Positions 56,651 through 64,000 of a DNA stretch of 64,000 nt are shown here, in pieces. The stretch is taken from assembly GCA_042095055.1 (NCBI GenBank), contig JBELBZ010000001.1, positions 62,001 through 126,000 on the forward strand, given 5' to 3'. Both the position numbers and the translations under genes were made by a program. The notes beneath the pieces were generated by a model, which was not told where the DNA came from, ran no database searches, and saw only the letters and a program-made list of their open reading frames with translations. Every line of letters starts with the position of its first letter. Position 1 is the stretch's first letter. Source of the stretch: UBA8752 sp042095055 (GTDB taxonomy: Bacteria; Bacteroidota; Bacteroidia; Flavobacteriales_D; Sanyastnellaceae).

Positions 56651-59104
56651 TTATCGAAGGGTGACTCCGAGCCTTTGGTTCAGTTGACCGCAGATCCGTT
56701 CCATCGTTTTTTCGATGGCTTTTTCGCTGAGGGTTTTTTCCGCATCCTGCAACTGGACGGAAATGGCGTAGGATGTGGCGTCTGTTTTTTCGTCGTGGTA
56801 AACATCGAAGAGGTTGACCGCTTGCAGCAGTTTCCCTCCTGTTTGGCGCACCACTCCTTCAATTCCAGCATAAGTCACGCCAGCGGGAACCTGAAGGCTC
56901 AAGTCCCTTCGAACCGATGGGAACCGAGCGAGCTCGCGGGCTTTGATCTTGCTTTTTCCGGACCATGTGACCAACCCGCCAAAGGGCAAGTCGGCGTGGT
57001 AAACTTCAGCGTCAAGGCCAAATTTCCGTGCGAGGGAAGGGTGCACAAGTCCAGCGCGAACAGAGAAACCCTTTGGGCCTTTCCATTCGAGGCCTTCTTT
57101 GAATAAACCGCCTCCAGCGAGCCCTGTGCACTGGAGCCCAGCGACGCCGCATTGGGTGAGGAGGGCCTCTACGGCGCCTTTCAAGGTCGACATACCGTCT
57201 TGATCCAATCCGCGCCAACTTTCCGGAGCAGTCCGTCCAGAAACCGTCAGTGCCAGTCGTTCTGTTTCGATGTGCCCGCCTTGGCCATCTTGGGCGTAGA
57301 CCTTGCCGAATTCAAAAATCGACAGGTCTGGCCGCTGGTGGTTCTTGTTGCGCGCCACAGTTTCAAGGCCTTGAAACAGCAAGGATTGGCGCATCGCATC
57401 CAATTCCGAGCTCAATGGGTTCAGCAAGATGACCGCGCGGTCGGGGTTCAAGCTCGGGTCATCGGCGAGCTTGAGGTGCCCAGAGGGAACCAATGAATTG
57501 TGCATGACTTCGTGGAAGCCACGGCCAACCAAGGTCCGAGCCAAGTCATTGCGCAATTGCTCGGGATCGGGCTTGGGCTTGGGCGATAGCGACACGGCCA
57601 TTCTACCCGGAAGTGGAATGTGATCGTAACCGTGAATGCGCAAGATTTCTTCCACCACATCCGCAGGGCGCGTCACATCCCTGCGATAGGCGGGGACCCT
57701 CAAAGACAATGCGCCATCCTCCTCCGAAAGCACCTGGATGTCGAGGTCTGCCAGGATGCCTTTGACCCTGTGACGGTCCAGTGAGACGCCAATCATGGTA
57801 TCCAAGGTCTGCCAGCTCAGTTCCACTTGAGTAGCCTGAGGCAACGCACCACGGAAGACCTGAAGCCCACCGTCAGGCTCTGCACCGGCACATTCCACGA
57901 GCAAGGACACCGCCTTCTCCAGTCCGCGTGTGGTCATTTCGGGATCGACGCCGCGCTCAAACCGGAAGGAGGCATCGGTAGAAAGGGCATGCCGCTTTGC
58001 GCTTTTCCGAATGGTAACAGGCTCAAACCAGGCGCTTTCCAGAAATACCGAGGTGGTGCCTTCGTGAACACCGCTGTGTGCACCACCAAAGACGCCAGCG
58101 AGGCACATGGGTTTTTCCGCATCGGCGATGACGAGGTCGGCGGCAGTCAGGGTCATCTCCTTGCCATCCAAAGCAGTAAAAGCCTCTCCCTCATTGGCCT
58201 TCCGGACCCGCACCTCCTGGCCTGCTATGCGGTCAGCATCAAATGCATGCAAGGGCTGTCCCAGGTCGTGCAGTACATAGTTCGTCACGTCGACGATGTT
58301 GTTTTTCGGCTCCAAACCAATCGCGCGCAGGCGGTGCTGCATCCAGTCTGGGGAAGGGGCCACTTTCACGTTGCGCAGGGTGATGCCCATGTAACAGGGG
58401 GCGCCGTTGGTGTCCTCGACATGCAAGGCGATGGGGCCTGTGGATTCCTCGAGCGCATAGGCCGCGGACGGAGCCAATGCGGGCACACCTGAGCCAGTTC
58501 CTGTCCCACCATTCCACAGCAGGGCGGCCCGCAGGTCACGCGCCACTCCGATGTGTCCCATCGCGTCGGTGCGGTTGGGGGTCAGTCCAATTTCTATCCG
58601 ATGGTCGCTCTCCACCCCGAGAGCGGCTGCTGCGCCTGCCCCAACTTCTGCTCCTGCATCGAGTACGAGAATGCCGTCGTGTCCTTTTCCCAGGCCCAAT
58701 TCGTCTTCTGCGCAGATCATGCCTTCTGAGACTTCGCCCCGAATCTTGCCCTTCTTGATTTTGAAGGGGTCGCCCTCGGTGGGGTGGCAAACGGCACCCA
58801 CGGTGGCCACCACCACTTTTTGGCCTGCAGCTACGTTGGGGGCGCCACAGACGATGTGAAGTGGAGCCTCGCCCCCCACGTCGACCGTCGTTGTGCGCAG
58901 CCTGTCCGCATTGGGGTGCTGCTCACAGGTCAACACTTCACCGACCACCATGCCCTTGAGGCCGCCAGGTACAGCGGGAATCTCCTCCACGCCCTCGACC
59001 TCCAGACCCGTGGCAGTGAGGATGTCGGAAATGGCATGCACATCGAGACCAGGTTGCTGATTGATGGGGAGCCAAGTCCTGAGCCAATCGAGGGAAACGT
59101 TCAT
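56651..59104 (-). CDS. pheT: Phenylalanine-tRNA ligase beta subunit
   Basis: An 817-residue subunit of the (alpha-beta)2 synthetase. In order: N-terminal segment, EMAP-like tRNA-binding domain (about 40-150, with CEQHPNADRLR), B3/B4 editing domain (about 210-400), B5 domain (about 405-480), the inactive catalytic-like domain, and the ferredoxin-fold anticodon-binding domain (about 725-817). The alpha subunit is encoded about 3 kb away on the opposite strand. A -7 box (59153-59160) precedes it. Confidence 0.97.
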   Translation of the reverse strand: MNVSLDWLRTWLPINQQPGLDVHAISDILTATGLEVEGVEEIPAVPGGLKGMVVGEVLTCEQHPNADRLRTTTVDVGGEAPLHIVCGAPNVAAGQKVVVATVGAVCHPTEGDPFKIKKGKIRGEVSEGMICAEDELGLGKGHDGILVLDAGAEVGAGAAAALGVESDHRIEIGLTPNRTDAMGHIGVARDLRAALLWNGGTGTGSGVPALAPSAAYALEESTGPIALHVEDTNGAPCYMGITLRNVKVAPSPDWMQHRLRAIGLEPKNNIVDVTNYVLHDLGQPLHAFDADRIAGQEVRVRKANEGEAFTALDGKEMTLTAADLVIADAEKPMCLAGVFGGAHSGVHEGTTSVFLESAWFEPVTIRKSAKRHALSTDASFRFERGVDPEMTTRGLEKAVSLLVECAGAEPDGGLQVFRGALPQATQVELSWQTLDTMIGVSLDRHRVKGILADLDIQVLSEEDGALSLRVPAYRRDVTRPADVVEEILRIHGYDHIPLPGRMAVSLSPKPKPDPEQLRNDLARTLVGRGFHEVMHNSLVPSGHLKLADDPSLNPDRAVILLNPLSSELDAMRQSLLFQGLETVARNKNHQRPDLSIFEFGKVYAQDGQGGHIETERLALTVSGRTAPESWRGLDQDGMSTLKGAVEALLTQCGVAGLQCTGLAGGGLFKEGLEWKGPKGFSVRAGLVHPSLARKFGLDAEVYHADLPFGGLVTWSGKSKIKARELARFPSVRRDLSLQVPAGVTYAGIEGVVRQTGGKLLQAVNLFDVYHDEKTDATSYAISVQLQDAEKTLSEKAIEKTMERICGQLNQRLGVTLR

Positions 59105-59152
59105 GTGACGGGTGGTGTGTTGAGGACGGTGTAAATCTCGCCAGAGCGCTCG

Positions 59153-59160
59153 CGAATTTA
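59153..59160 (-). promoter_or_regulatory. Predicted -7 box of pheT
   Basis: Minus-strand TAAATTCG fits TAnnTTYG, 48 nt upstream of the pheT ATG. Confidence 0.35.
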
Positions 59161-59283
59161 ATCCACGAAAGAAAGCGTTGGAGCCGAATGGGCCGATTCA
59201 TGGGTTCTCACCGGTGCCTTTAATATCTTACACCCGTGAAGAGGTTCGTTGTGAGCCGTTTCACCTTGCCAGAATTCGACGCC

Positions 59284-60336
59284 GTGAAAAAGATTCTCAT
59301 CATCGAGGACAACCAGTTCCTACGGACTACTACTGCGGATATCCTGCAGTTGGCGGGGTATGAGGTCATTCAGGCAGAGCACGGTAAATCGGGGGTGGAC
59401 CGGGCCCAACTCGACCGTCCAGACATGATTGTTTGCGATGTAGAAATGCCCGAGTTGGACGGGTACGGGGTCTTGCACTACCTCTCAAACGACCCAAAAA
59501 CAGCCATGATCCCCTTTATTTTCTTGACTTCAAGGGATGGGGCAGAGGAAATGAGAAGGGGCATGTCCAGTGGGGCGGACGATTATTTGGTGAAGCCCTT
59601 CAGCGAAGCTGATTTGCTCGCGACCATCGAAGTTCGCCTCAAGAAAAGCGCCATTCTTCAGCGTGAATATGGACGTCCACCTCAAAGGCTCAACGAGTTT
59701 ATCGCAGATGCCAGTGAGCAAGGAGGCATTCCAGGCATTGATGTGGGGGACCGGCCGCGGCGTTTCGGAGCGGGTCAGGTGCTTTTTTCAGAAGGAGAGG
59801 CCACCAACAACGTGTACTATGTGGCTACCGGAGTGGTCAAGGTGTTTCGCACCGACAACTACGGAAAGGAGCTGATCATCGAGCTGTGCAAACCCGGAGA
59901 CTTCTTGGGCCACATGGATGTCCTCAAGGGACTGGAATACACCAGTGCTGCAGAAGTATTGGAGGATGCAGAAGTGCACCTCATTCCGCGCAAGGTGTTT
60001 TTGGATTTGATGCACCGCAACCGCGATGTTGCCATGCGTTTTATTCGAATGCTGGCAGGTGAGGTGACCCAAAATCAGGAGCGGTTACTTGCCCTAGCAT
60101 ATGCCTCAGTTCGAGAGCGCACAGCGCAGGCTCTGCTGGATTTGAGCGACAGGTTCAAGGAATCTAAAACCAAGCCACAACTGAGTCGAGAGGACCTTGC
60201 TGGTATGGTGGGTACTGCAAAGGAGAGCTTGATACGGGCACTGAGTGACTTCAAATCGGATGGATGGGTAAGCCTTCAAGGCAAGAATGTCCTCATTGAA
60301 GACGAGGTGTCACTCAAGCGTTTTGCAGGCCGATAA
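59284..60336 (+). CDS. Response regulator fused to a CRP/FNR-type transcription factor
   Basis: A 350-residue regulator. A CheY-like receiver (about 1-120, Asp52 in IVCDVEMPELDG, Lys in DDYLVKPF) is joined to a cyclic-nucleotide-binding-like domain (about 150-255) and a CRP-type winged helix (about 275-345, LSREDLAGMVGTAKESLIRAL). The fusion occurs in Bacteroidota. The GTG at 59284 gives the normal receiver start VKKILIIEDN; another GTG at 59236 would add 16 residues and is the main alternative. No kinase gene is adjacent. Confidence 0.9.
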   Translation: MKKILIIEDNQFLRTTTADILQLAGYEVIQAEHGKSGVDRAQLDRPDMIVCDVEMPELDGYGVLHYLSNDPKTAMIPFIFLTSRDGAEEMRRGMSSGADDYLVKPFSEADLLATIEVRLKKSAILQREYGRPPQRLNEFIADASEQGGIPGIDVGDRPRRFGAGQVLFSEGEATNNVYYVATGVVKVFRTDNYGKELIIELCKPGDFLGHMDVLKGLEYTSAAEVLEDAEVHLIPRKVFLDLMHRNRDVAMRFIRMLAGEVTQNQERLLALAYASVRERTAQALLDLSDRFKESKTKPQLSREDLAGMVGTAKESLIRALSDFKSDGWVSLQGKNVLIEDEVSLKRFAGR

Positions 60337-60676
60337 GGTCTGCGGGGTTGTCTCCGAAATATTCCAGTAAGCCCCTTCGAATCAGCACGTCTTGCTGCTT
60401 GGGCTCCAATTCTGGCAGCGGCACTTTTTCTTCGAAATGGGGCCAGCCATCCTCGTCTCGTCCGACGAAAGCGAAAAAACCTTCAGGCACCATGACCGTG
60501 CAAATGGCCACGTGCATCAGATCCATTTTTTCGTCCTTCTTGAAGGTTCTGAATCCCTGTCCCAATTCCTGAACACCGACCAAAAAGAGGATGTCTTGCA
60601 GGTCCATACCGCCCCCGAATCGCTTTTCGAGAACGTTCAGCAGGTTGCGCCAGCGGGTTTCAAATTCGACATCCAT
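60314..60676 (-). CDS. Conserved hypothetical protein of Bacteroidota
   Basis: A 120-residue soluble protein rich in charged and aromatic residues, starting MDVEFETRW. It contains DILFLVGVQELGQGFRTFKKDEKMDLMHVAIC, which looks like a strongly conserved helical core of a phylum-specific family without known function. The ATG at 60676 is preferred to one four codons earlier. Its 3' end overlaps the convergent regulator gene by 23 bp. It lies downstream of tRNA-Pro, separated by a hairpin terminator. Confidence 0.75.
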   Translation of the reverse strand: MDVEFETRWRNLLNVLEKRFGGGMDLQDILFLVGVQELGQGFRTFKKDEKMDLMHVAICTVMVPEGFFAFVGRDEDGWPHFEEKVPLPELEPKQQDVLIRRGLLEYFGDNPADLIGLQNA

Positions 60677-60699
60677 GTTGAAATGCAATGGTAGGGAAA

Positions 60700-60729
60700 C
60701 AGAAAGGAGAGCCCGAAGGCTCCCCTTTC
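60700..60729 (-). terminator. Hairpin terminator downstream of tRNA-Pro
   Basis: A 12-position stem with one A/C mismatch and a TTCG tetraloop on the minus strand (60702-60729), followed by a modest T-containing tail (TGTTT). Confidence 0.65.
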
Positions 60730-60734
60730 AGATG

Positions 60735-60807
60735 TCGGGATGACTGGACTTGAACCAGCGACCACACGTCCCCCAGACGCGTACTCTACCAACTGAGCTA
60801 CATCCCG
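60735..60807 (-). tRNA. tRNA-Pro (anticodon GGG)
   Basis: A 73-nt cloverleaf: acceptor CGGGATG/CATCCCG (seven pairs), D arm GCTC/GAGT, anticodon stem CGCGT/ACGTG with loop CTGGGGG (anticodon GGG at loop positions 3-5), five-base variable loop, T arm GCTGG/CCAGT with TTCAAGT, and discriminator A. No CCA is encoded at the 3' end. Confidence 0.96.
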
Positions 60808-60827
60808 GAATTCGCCGAAGCGGAGCG

Positions 60828-60835
60828 CGAAAATA
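60828..60835 (-). promoter_or_regulatory. Predicted -7 box of tRNA-Pro
   Basis: Minus-strand TATTTTCG fits TAnnTTYG and ends 20 nt before the mature tRNA 5' end. Confidence 0.5.
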
Positions 60836-60866
60836 GGCAATTCCTCCCGTCTACGGGAAGTTAAAG

Positions 60867-61256
60867 TCACTCCATGATGACCGTCTGCTCGTTGGTCAGC
60901 TCCTCTTCGATCTTGATGATGCCGATGCCTTCGAGGGATCCCTTGGTGGCTTCGATGTCGAGCACCGCGAATCCAGCTTGTCCTTGCTGGTAATACTCCG
61001 AAAAATTGAAGCTTACACTGCCTGCAGCGTTGGTGACCTGTGTGGTATCAAAGCGCAGCTCACCAATCACCGTTTGGTTGACCGAACCCACCGCAAACAG
61101 GCGGACTTCCGCACCCTGAACAGGAGCGCCTAAGCTGTTTTGCACATAGATCACCGCAACGGTGTCCTCAATCTCATTGCATCCGTTGAAACCAAAAGCG
61201 CCAACAAACAACAAGGCCAGCATGCCGAAAACGTGGAGGGGGGTGTTGGATTTCAT
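60867..61256 (-). CDS. Predicted lipoprotein with a carboxypeptidase-regulatory-like fold
   Basis: A 129-residue exported protein. A hydrophobic N-terminus ends in a lipobox-like FNGC (Cys26). The mature part reads VIYVQNSLGAPVQGAEVRLFA...VTNAAGSVSF, the pattern of Bacteroidota Ig/CnaB- or carboxypeptidase-regulatory-like beta sandwiches (x-G-x-P-V-x-G-A-x-V). No function is known. It diverges from the cyclophilin gene. Confidence 0.7.
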   Translation of the reverse strand: MKSNTPLHVFGMLALLFVGAFGFNGCNEIEDTVAVIYVQNSLGAPVQGAEVRLFAVGSVNQTVIGELRFDTTQVTNAAGSVSFNFSEYYQQGQAGFAVLDIEATKGSLEGIGIIKIEEELTNEQTVIME

Positions 61257-61328
61257 ATTTTCGAAGTCGCTAATCGTGAGACAGTTCATCGTCCACGCAA
61301 GGTTTACAAATAACGCAAATTCCAACCG

Positions 61329-62024
61329 ATGGTTGTCTCTTTCTCCCGCACAATGGTCTTGATGCTGTCCTTCCTGTTCTTGCCCCTCTTGATGACGGCG
61401 ACAGAAAGTGCAGGAGACCGCAAGCAAGTTCGCATCGAAACTACCCTCGGAACAATGGTGGTTGAACTCTATGACGAGACGCCAGAACACCGCGACAACT
61501 TTCTCAAGCTTGCCGAGGAGGGTTTTTACGACGGGTTGCTCTGGCATCGGGTGATCAAAGGGTTCATGGCCCAAGGAGGCGATCCGAAATCCAAGGGAGC
61601 AGAATCCGGGATGCGTTTGGGGAATGGAGGCCCAGGCTACACGGTTCCCGCCGAAATTGACCCCCAGTTCGTCCATGTCAAAGGCGCATTGGCCGCAGCC
61701 CGTCAAGGCGATCAAGTCAATCCTGCCCGCCGCAGCAGCGGCAGCCAATTTTACATTGTCCAAGGACGGGATGTCAGCAGCCAGATGCTGCAAGGCGTGG
61801 TCCGCAACATTGCACAGGCCACTGGAGCACCGTTTTCGTACACGCCCGACCAAATTGCGGCTTATGAGGAACTGGGTGGAACCCCCCACCTCGACATGCA
61901 ATACACGGTGTTCGGTCGTGTCATCGAAGGCCTTGATGTGTTGGATGCCATCTGCGCGGCCCAAGTTGCGGGCTCCAACCGCCCACTGGAAGACATCTCC
62001 ATGCGGATGGAGGTCATCAACTGA
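61329..62024 (+). CDS. Peptidyl-prolyl cis-trans isomerase, cyclophilin type
   Basis: A 231-residue exported cyclophilin. A hydrophobic N-terminus (about 8-24) looks like a signal peptide. Core motifs are IETTLGTMVVELYD, LWHRVIKGFMAQGGD (catalytic Arg), SGSQFYIVQG and YTVFGRVIEGLDVLD. A ~35-residue insertion after the FYIVQG strand is seen in the phylum. Internal ATGs at 61353 and 61362 are possible starts. pheS begins 4 bp after its stop. Confidence 0.93.
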   Translation: MVVSFSRTMVLMLSFLFLPLLMTATESAGDRKQVRIETTLGTMVVELYDETPEHRDNFLKLAEEGFYDGLLWHRVIKGFMAQGGDPKSKGAESGMRLGNGGPGYTVPAEIDPQFVHVKGALAAARQGDQVNPARRSSGSQFYIVQGRDVSSQMLQGVVRNIAQATGAPFSYTPDQIAAYEELGGTPHLDMQYTVFGRVIEGLDVLDAICAAQVAGSNRPLEDISMRMEVIN

Positions 62025-62028
62025 ACGC

Positions 62029-63063
62029 ATGTCGACATTGAATCAGGCCGAATTGGATCGGCTGCTTATTGCAGCGAAAGCAGCTGACGTGTCCGATGCC
62101 GATGCGCTAGAGGCCTTTCGGATTGCCCATTTTGGCCGTCAAGGACTGCTCAAGGATCTCAACGAGCGCTTCCGTGCCGTTCCCGGTCCGGAAAAAAGGG
62201 AGATGGGGCAAGCTCTGAATGCATTCAAGCAGGCATTGCAGGCCCATTTCGATGCCGCGAAGGCCAGCTTGACCGCCGAAGAAGACGCTCAAGCCAGCGG
62301 TGCAGACCACACCCGTCCAAGTGGCGAAGTGCCGTTGGGGTCACACCACCCCATCCGCATCGTCCGGAGGGAAATCCTTTCGATTTTTGACCGCATGGGC
62401 TTTACCGTTGCGGATGGCCCAGAAATCGAAGACGATTGGCACGTTTTTTCTGGATTGAATTTCCCGGAAGAGCACCCTGCCCGGGACATGCAGGACACCT
62501 TTTTCATTCAGCGCGACCCCGATTTGCTGCTGCGCACCCACACCAGCTCTGTGCAGGTCCGCGAGATGGAGAAACGCAATCCCCCGCTGCGCATCGTCAT
62601 GCCAGGTCGGGTCTTCCGCAACGAGGCCATCAGCGCTCGCGCTCACTGCATCTTCCACCAAATCGAAGGGCTGTACATCGATCGCGACGTCAGTTTTGCG
62701 GACCTCAAGCAGACCCTGTTGGTCTTTGCGGAGCAATTGTTTGGCAGCGGGACCCGAATTCGCCTGCGCCCGAGCTACTTCCCCTTTACCGAACCCAGCG
62801 CAGAGATGGATGTCTATTGGGGGTTGGAGACGGAGGTCGACAAGCGCATTACCAAAGGCACAGGTTGGCTTGAAATCATGGGTTGCGGCATGGTTGATCC
62901 CGCCGTGCTCGAGGCATCGGGCATTGACCCCAATGAGTTCACGGGCTTCGCTTTTGGCATGGGCATTGAACGGATTGCCATGCTGAAGTGGCAAATTGGA
63001 GACCTTCGGGCCTTCTTCGAAAACGACATTCGTTTCCTCGAGCAGTTCACGACCGCTTCCTAA
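62029..63063 (+). CDS. pheS: Phenylalanine-tRNA ligase alpha subunit
   Basis: A 344-residue class II synthetase subunit. The N-terminal coiled-coil arm (about 1-90) contacts tRNA; the catalytic domain has motif 2 (GRVFRNEAISARAHCIFHQ) and motif 3 (GFAFGMGIERIAML). It charges tRNA-Phe together with PheT, whose gene is unlinked and on the other strand. It lies 4 bp after the cyclophilin gene. Confidence 0.97.
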   Translation: MSTLNQAELDRLLIAAKAADVSDADALEAFRIAHFGRQGLLKDLNERFRAVPGPEKREMGQALNAFKQALQAHFDAAKASLTAEEDAQASGADHTRPSGEVPLGSHHPIRIVRREILSIFDRMGFTVADGPEIEDDWHVFSGLNFPEEHPARDMQDTFFIQRDPDLLLRTHTSSVQVREMEKRNPPLRIVMPGRVFRNEAISARAHCIFHQIEGLYIDRDVSFADLKQTLLVFAEQLFGSGTRIRLRPSYFPFTEPSAEMDVYWGLETEVDKRITKGTGWLEIMGCGMVDPAVLEASGIDPNEFTGFAFGMGIERIAMLKWQIGDLRAFFENDIRFLEQFTTAS

Positions 63064-63168
63064 AAAGGCGGGCACCACTGTCACCTGCGGGTTTTCAACC
63101 GACGGGACCTGATTCTGGAAGGGCAGTTCATGGTGGCTGCACCGGGTTCACAAGTAGCTTGTGGCTGA

Positions 63169-64000
63169 ATGCGCGTTCTGGCCCTCATTGGAATTTTGCT
63201 CTGTTGTGTCCCCTGCTTGCAGGCGGAAGAGCGGGGAGGACAGGTGTGGTTGGATCAAGCGGATTCATTGCGCAATGCCGGGCAGGACGCCGCGGCTCTG
63301 GATTTTTTGAACTCTGCAGAACAACAATTCAGAAGGTCTGGAGAGGATTGCTGGGTGGCCCGATTCGCCGAAAGAAGGGCACGGGTGCATTTGGATTGGC
63401 AAAATCCCGTCCACGCTTCTGAAGCCTTGGCTGCTGCACTGGTAGCTGCAGCAGCATGTCCTGAACTCTCTGCGGAGGCACCGGGCTGGCGGTTTTCCCT
63501 CGCCAAAGCCAAACTTGACCTTGGAGCGCGCGATGAGGCCCGCTGGATTTTGGTGGACCTCGCCGCATTGGGTGTTGGAGATGAGGAGGATTTGCGGTTG
63601 CGCCATTTGGCGGTTGAATCCTTGGACCGGTTGGCGCAGATGTCGCTGCAAGAGGGAGACTACTCCGAAGGGGCAGCTGACTTTGGACGGCTTGCTGAGC
63701 TTCAGTTTGACATGGGTGCACCAGAGCGCGCACTGGACGCTTGGGGGTGGGCATCGGTGTGCACAGCTTTAGATGGAACCGGAGAGGTCGGCGACTGGCA
63801 GCGCATTGTAGAGCACCCGTTTTGGACCGGGATGTCTGTTGCGGAGCGGAGTGCAAAAGGGCTGTCGTGGGCAGCGCTGCTGCTGCAGGCAGGGGCCCTT
63901 CCATCCTTTGATGCCCTCGCCGATTGGGCTTGGGCGGTGCAATTGGAAGGGGCTCCGGGTTCGGTCAATCCTGTTTACGAAGCGAAATGGGCCTTGCTCC
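63169..64000 (+). CDS. Exported TPR-like protein, N-terminal part (cut by window edge)
   Basis: An open frame of 277 codons running off the window end. A signal peptide (about 1-19, LIGILLCCVPCLQA-E) is followed by helical repeats rich in Ala, Leu, Trp and Glu (for example AALDFLNSAEQQF, YSEGAADFGRLAELQFDMGAPERALDAW), consistent with TPR repeats. Related Bacteroidota proteins can end in kinase or DNA-binding domains, but the rest is outside. The start is the first ATG after pheS that gives a signal peptide. Confidence 0.7.
   Translation, partial: MRVLALIGILLCCVPCLQAEERGGQVWLDQADSLRNAGQDAAALDFLNSAEQQFRRSGEDCWVARFAERRARVHLDWQNPVHASEALAAALVAAAACPELSAEAPGWRFSLAKAKLDLGARDEARWILVDLAALGVGDEEDLRLRHLAVESLDRLAQMSLQEGDYSEGAADFGRLAELQFDMGAPERALDAWGWASVCTALDGTGEVGDWQRIVEHPFWTGMSVAERSAKGLSWAALLLQAGALPSFDALADWAWAVQLEGAPGSVNPVYEAKWALL

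Noticed and set aside
63064..63168. In-frame continuation of pheS past its TAA, ending just before the next gene
   Set aside because: It is 34 codons without similarity to PheS ends, and the normal PheS C-terminus is already complete at the TAA.
1..64000. CRISPR arrays, insertion sequences, integrases, prophage genes or toxin-antitoxin pairs
   Set aside because: No regularly spaced repeats, terminal inverted repeats, transposase or phage motifs were seen; gene content is core metabolism and envelope.

Overview
This window is a gene-dense stretch (about 58% G+C by eye) of a Bacteroidota chromosome, probably Flavobacteriia-like. Support for the phylum: type IX secretion (T9SS) sorting domains of both A and B type on two secreted proteins, DUF2795, DUF3109 and the small 'cytochrome B' membrane family, a receiver-CRP fusion regulator, unlinked pheS and pheT, almost no Shine-Dalgarno sequences, and repeated Bacteroidota-type -7 boxes (TAnnTTTG or TAnnTTCG). 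No prophage, insertion sequence, CRISPR array or rRNA is visible; this is core-genome territory.

Layout. 1-4.1 kb: cell-shape cluster purH-mreB-mreC-mreD-mrdA (minus). 4.2-9.7 kb: an ABC permease, an outer-membrane protein, rfbD, a phosphohexomutase, DUF1801 and CvpA. 9.7-15.8 kb: a GNAT enzyme overlapping an aspartate kinase without ACT domains, DUF2795, cobalamin adenosyltransferase, dCMP deaminase, an S41 protease, superoxide dismutase and ispD. 15.7-22.3 kb: a tightly overlapped minus-strand block (cytochrome-b-like, cytochrome c, hflX, T9SS cargo, rbfA, LolC-like permease, dusB, CPBP protease). 22.4-25.0 kb: an SDR enzyme, gdhA, then a 415-bp gap with two tandem copies of an apparent small structured RNA gene. 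25.0-30.2 kb: a minus-strand operon of radical SAM, flippase-like, cystathionine gamma-synthase/lyase, kynurenine monooxygenase and methylmalonyl-CoA epimerase. 30.2-34.3 kb: DUF3109, an OmpA-type protein, panD, a second flippase-like protein and the heptose adenylyltransferase. 34.4-39.5 kb: lipid synthesis block yceD-rpmF-fabH-accB-accC and pdxA. 39.6-45.6 kb: a large T9SS cargo protein, ribE, then lptB, tatC and kdsD. 45.6-53.5 kb: recQ, an M20 hydrolase, half-length TauE, a 1077-residue pseudo-protease/beta-propeller/barrel protein and an MBL hydrolase. 53.5-64 kb: a PhoR/PhoB-like pair, plsC, pheT, a receiver-CRP regulator, tRNA-Pro(GGG), a lipoprotein, a cyclophilin, pheS and a truncated TPR-like gene.

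Functional threads: envelope building (mreBCD, kdsD, lptB, rfaE2, rfbD, LolC-like permease, OmpA protein), fatty acid synthesis, translation (pheS, pheT, rbfA, dusB, hflX, rpmF, tRNA-Pro) and cofactors (ribE, pdxA, panD, ispD, PduO).

The most notable unexplained object is the tandem RNA pair at 24.7-25.0 kb: each copy has a -7 box, two hairpins, an identical single-stranded segment and an intrinsic terminator, and the two copies differ by paired compensatory changes in the stems. A second observation is that many first genes of transcription units have a -7 box ending exactly 4-5 nt before the start codon, which predicts leaderless mRNAs.
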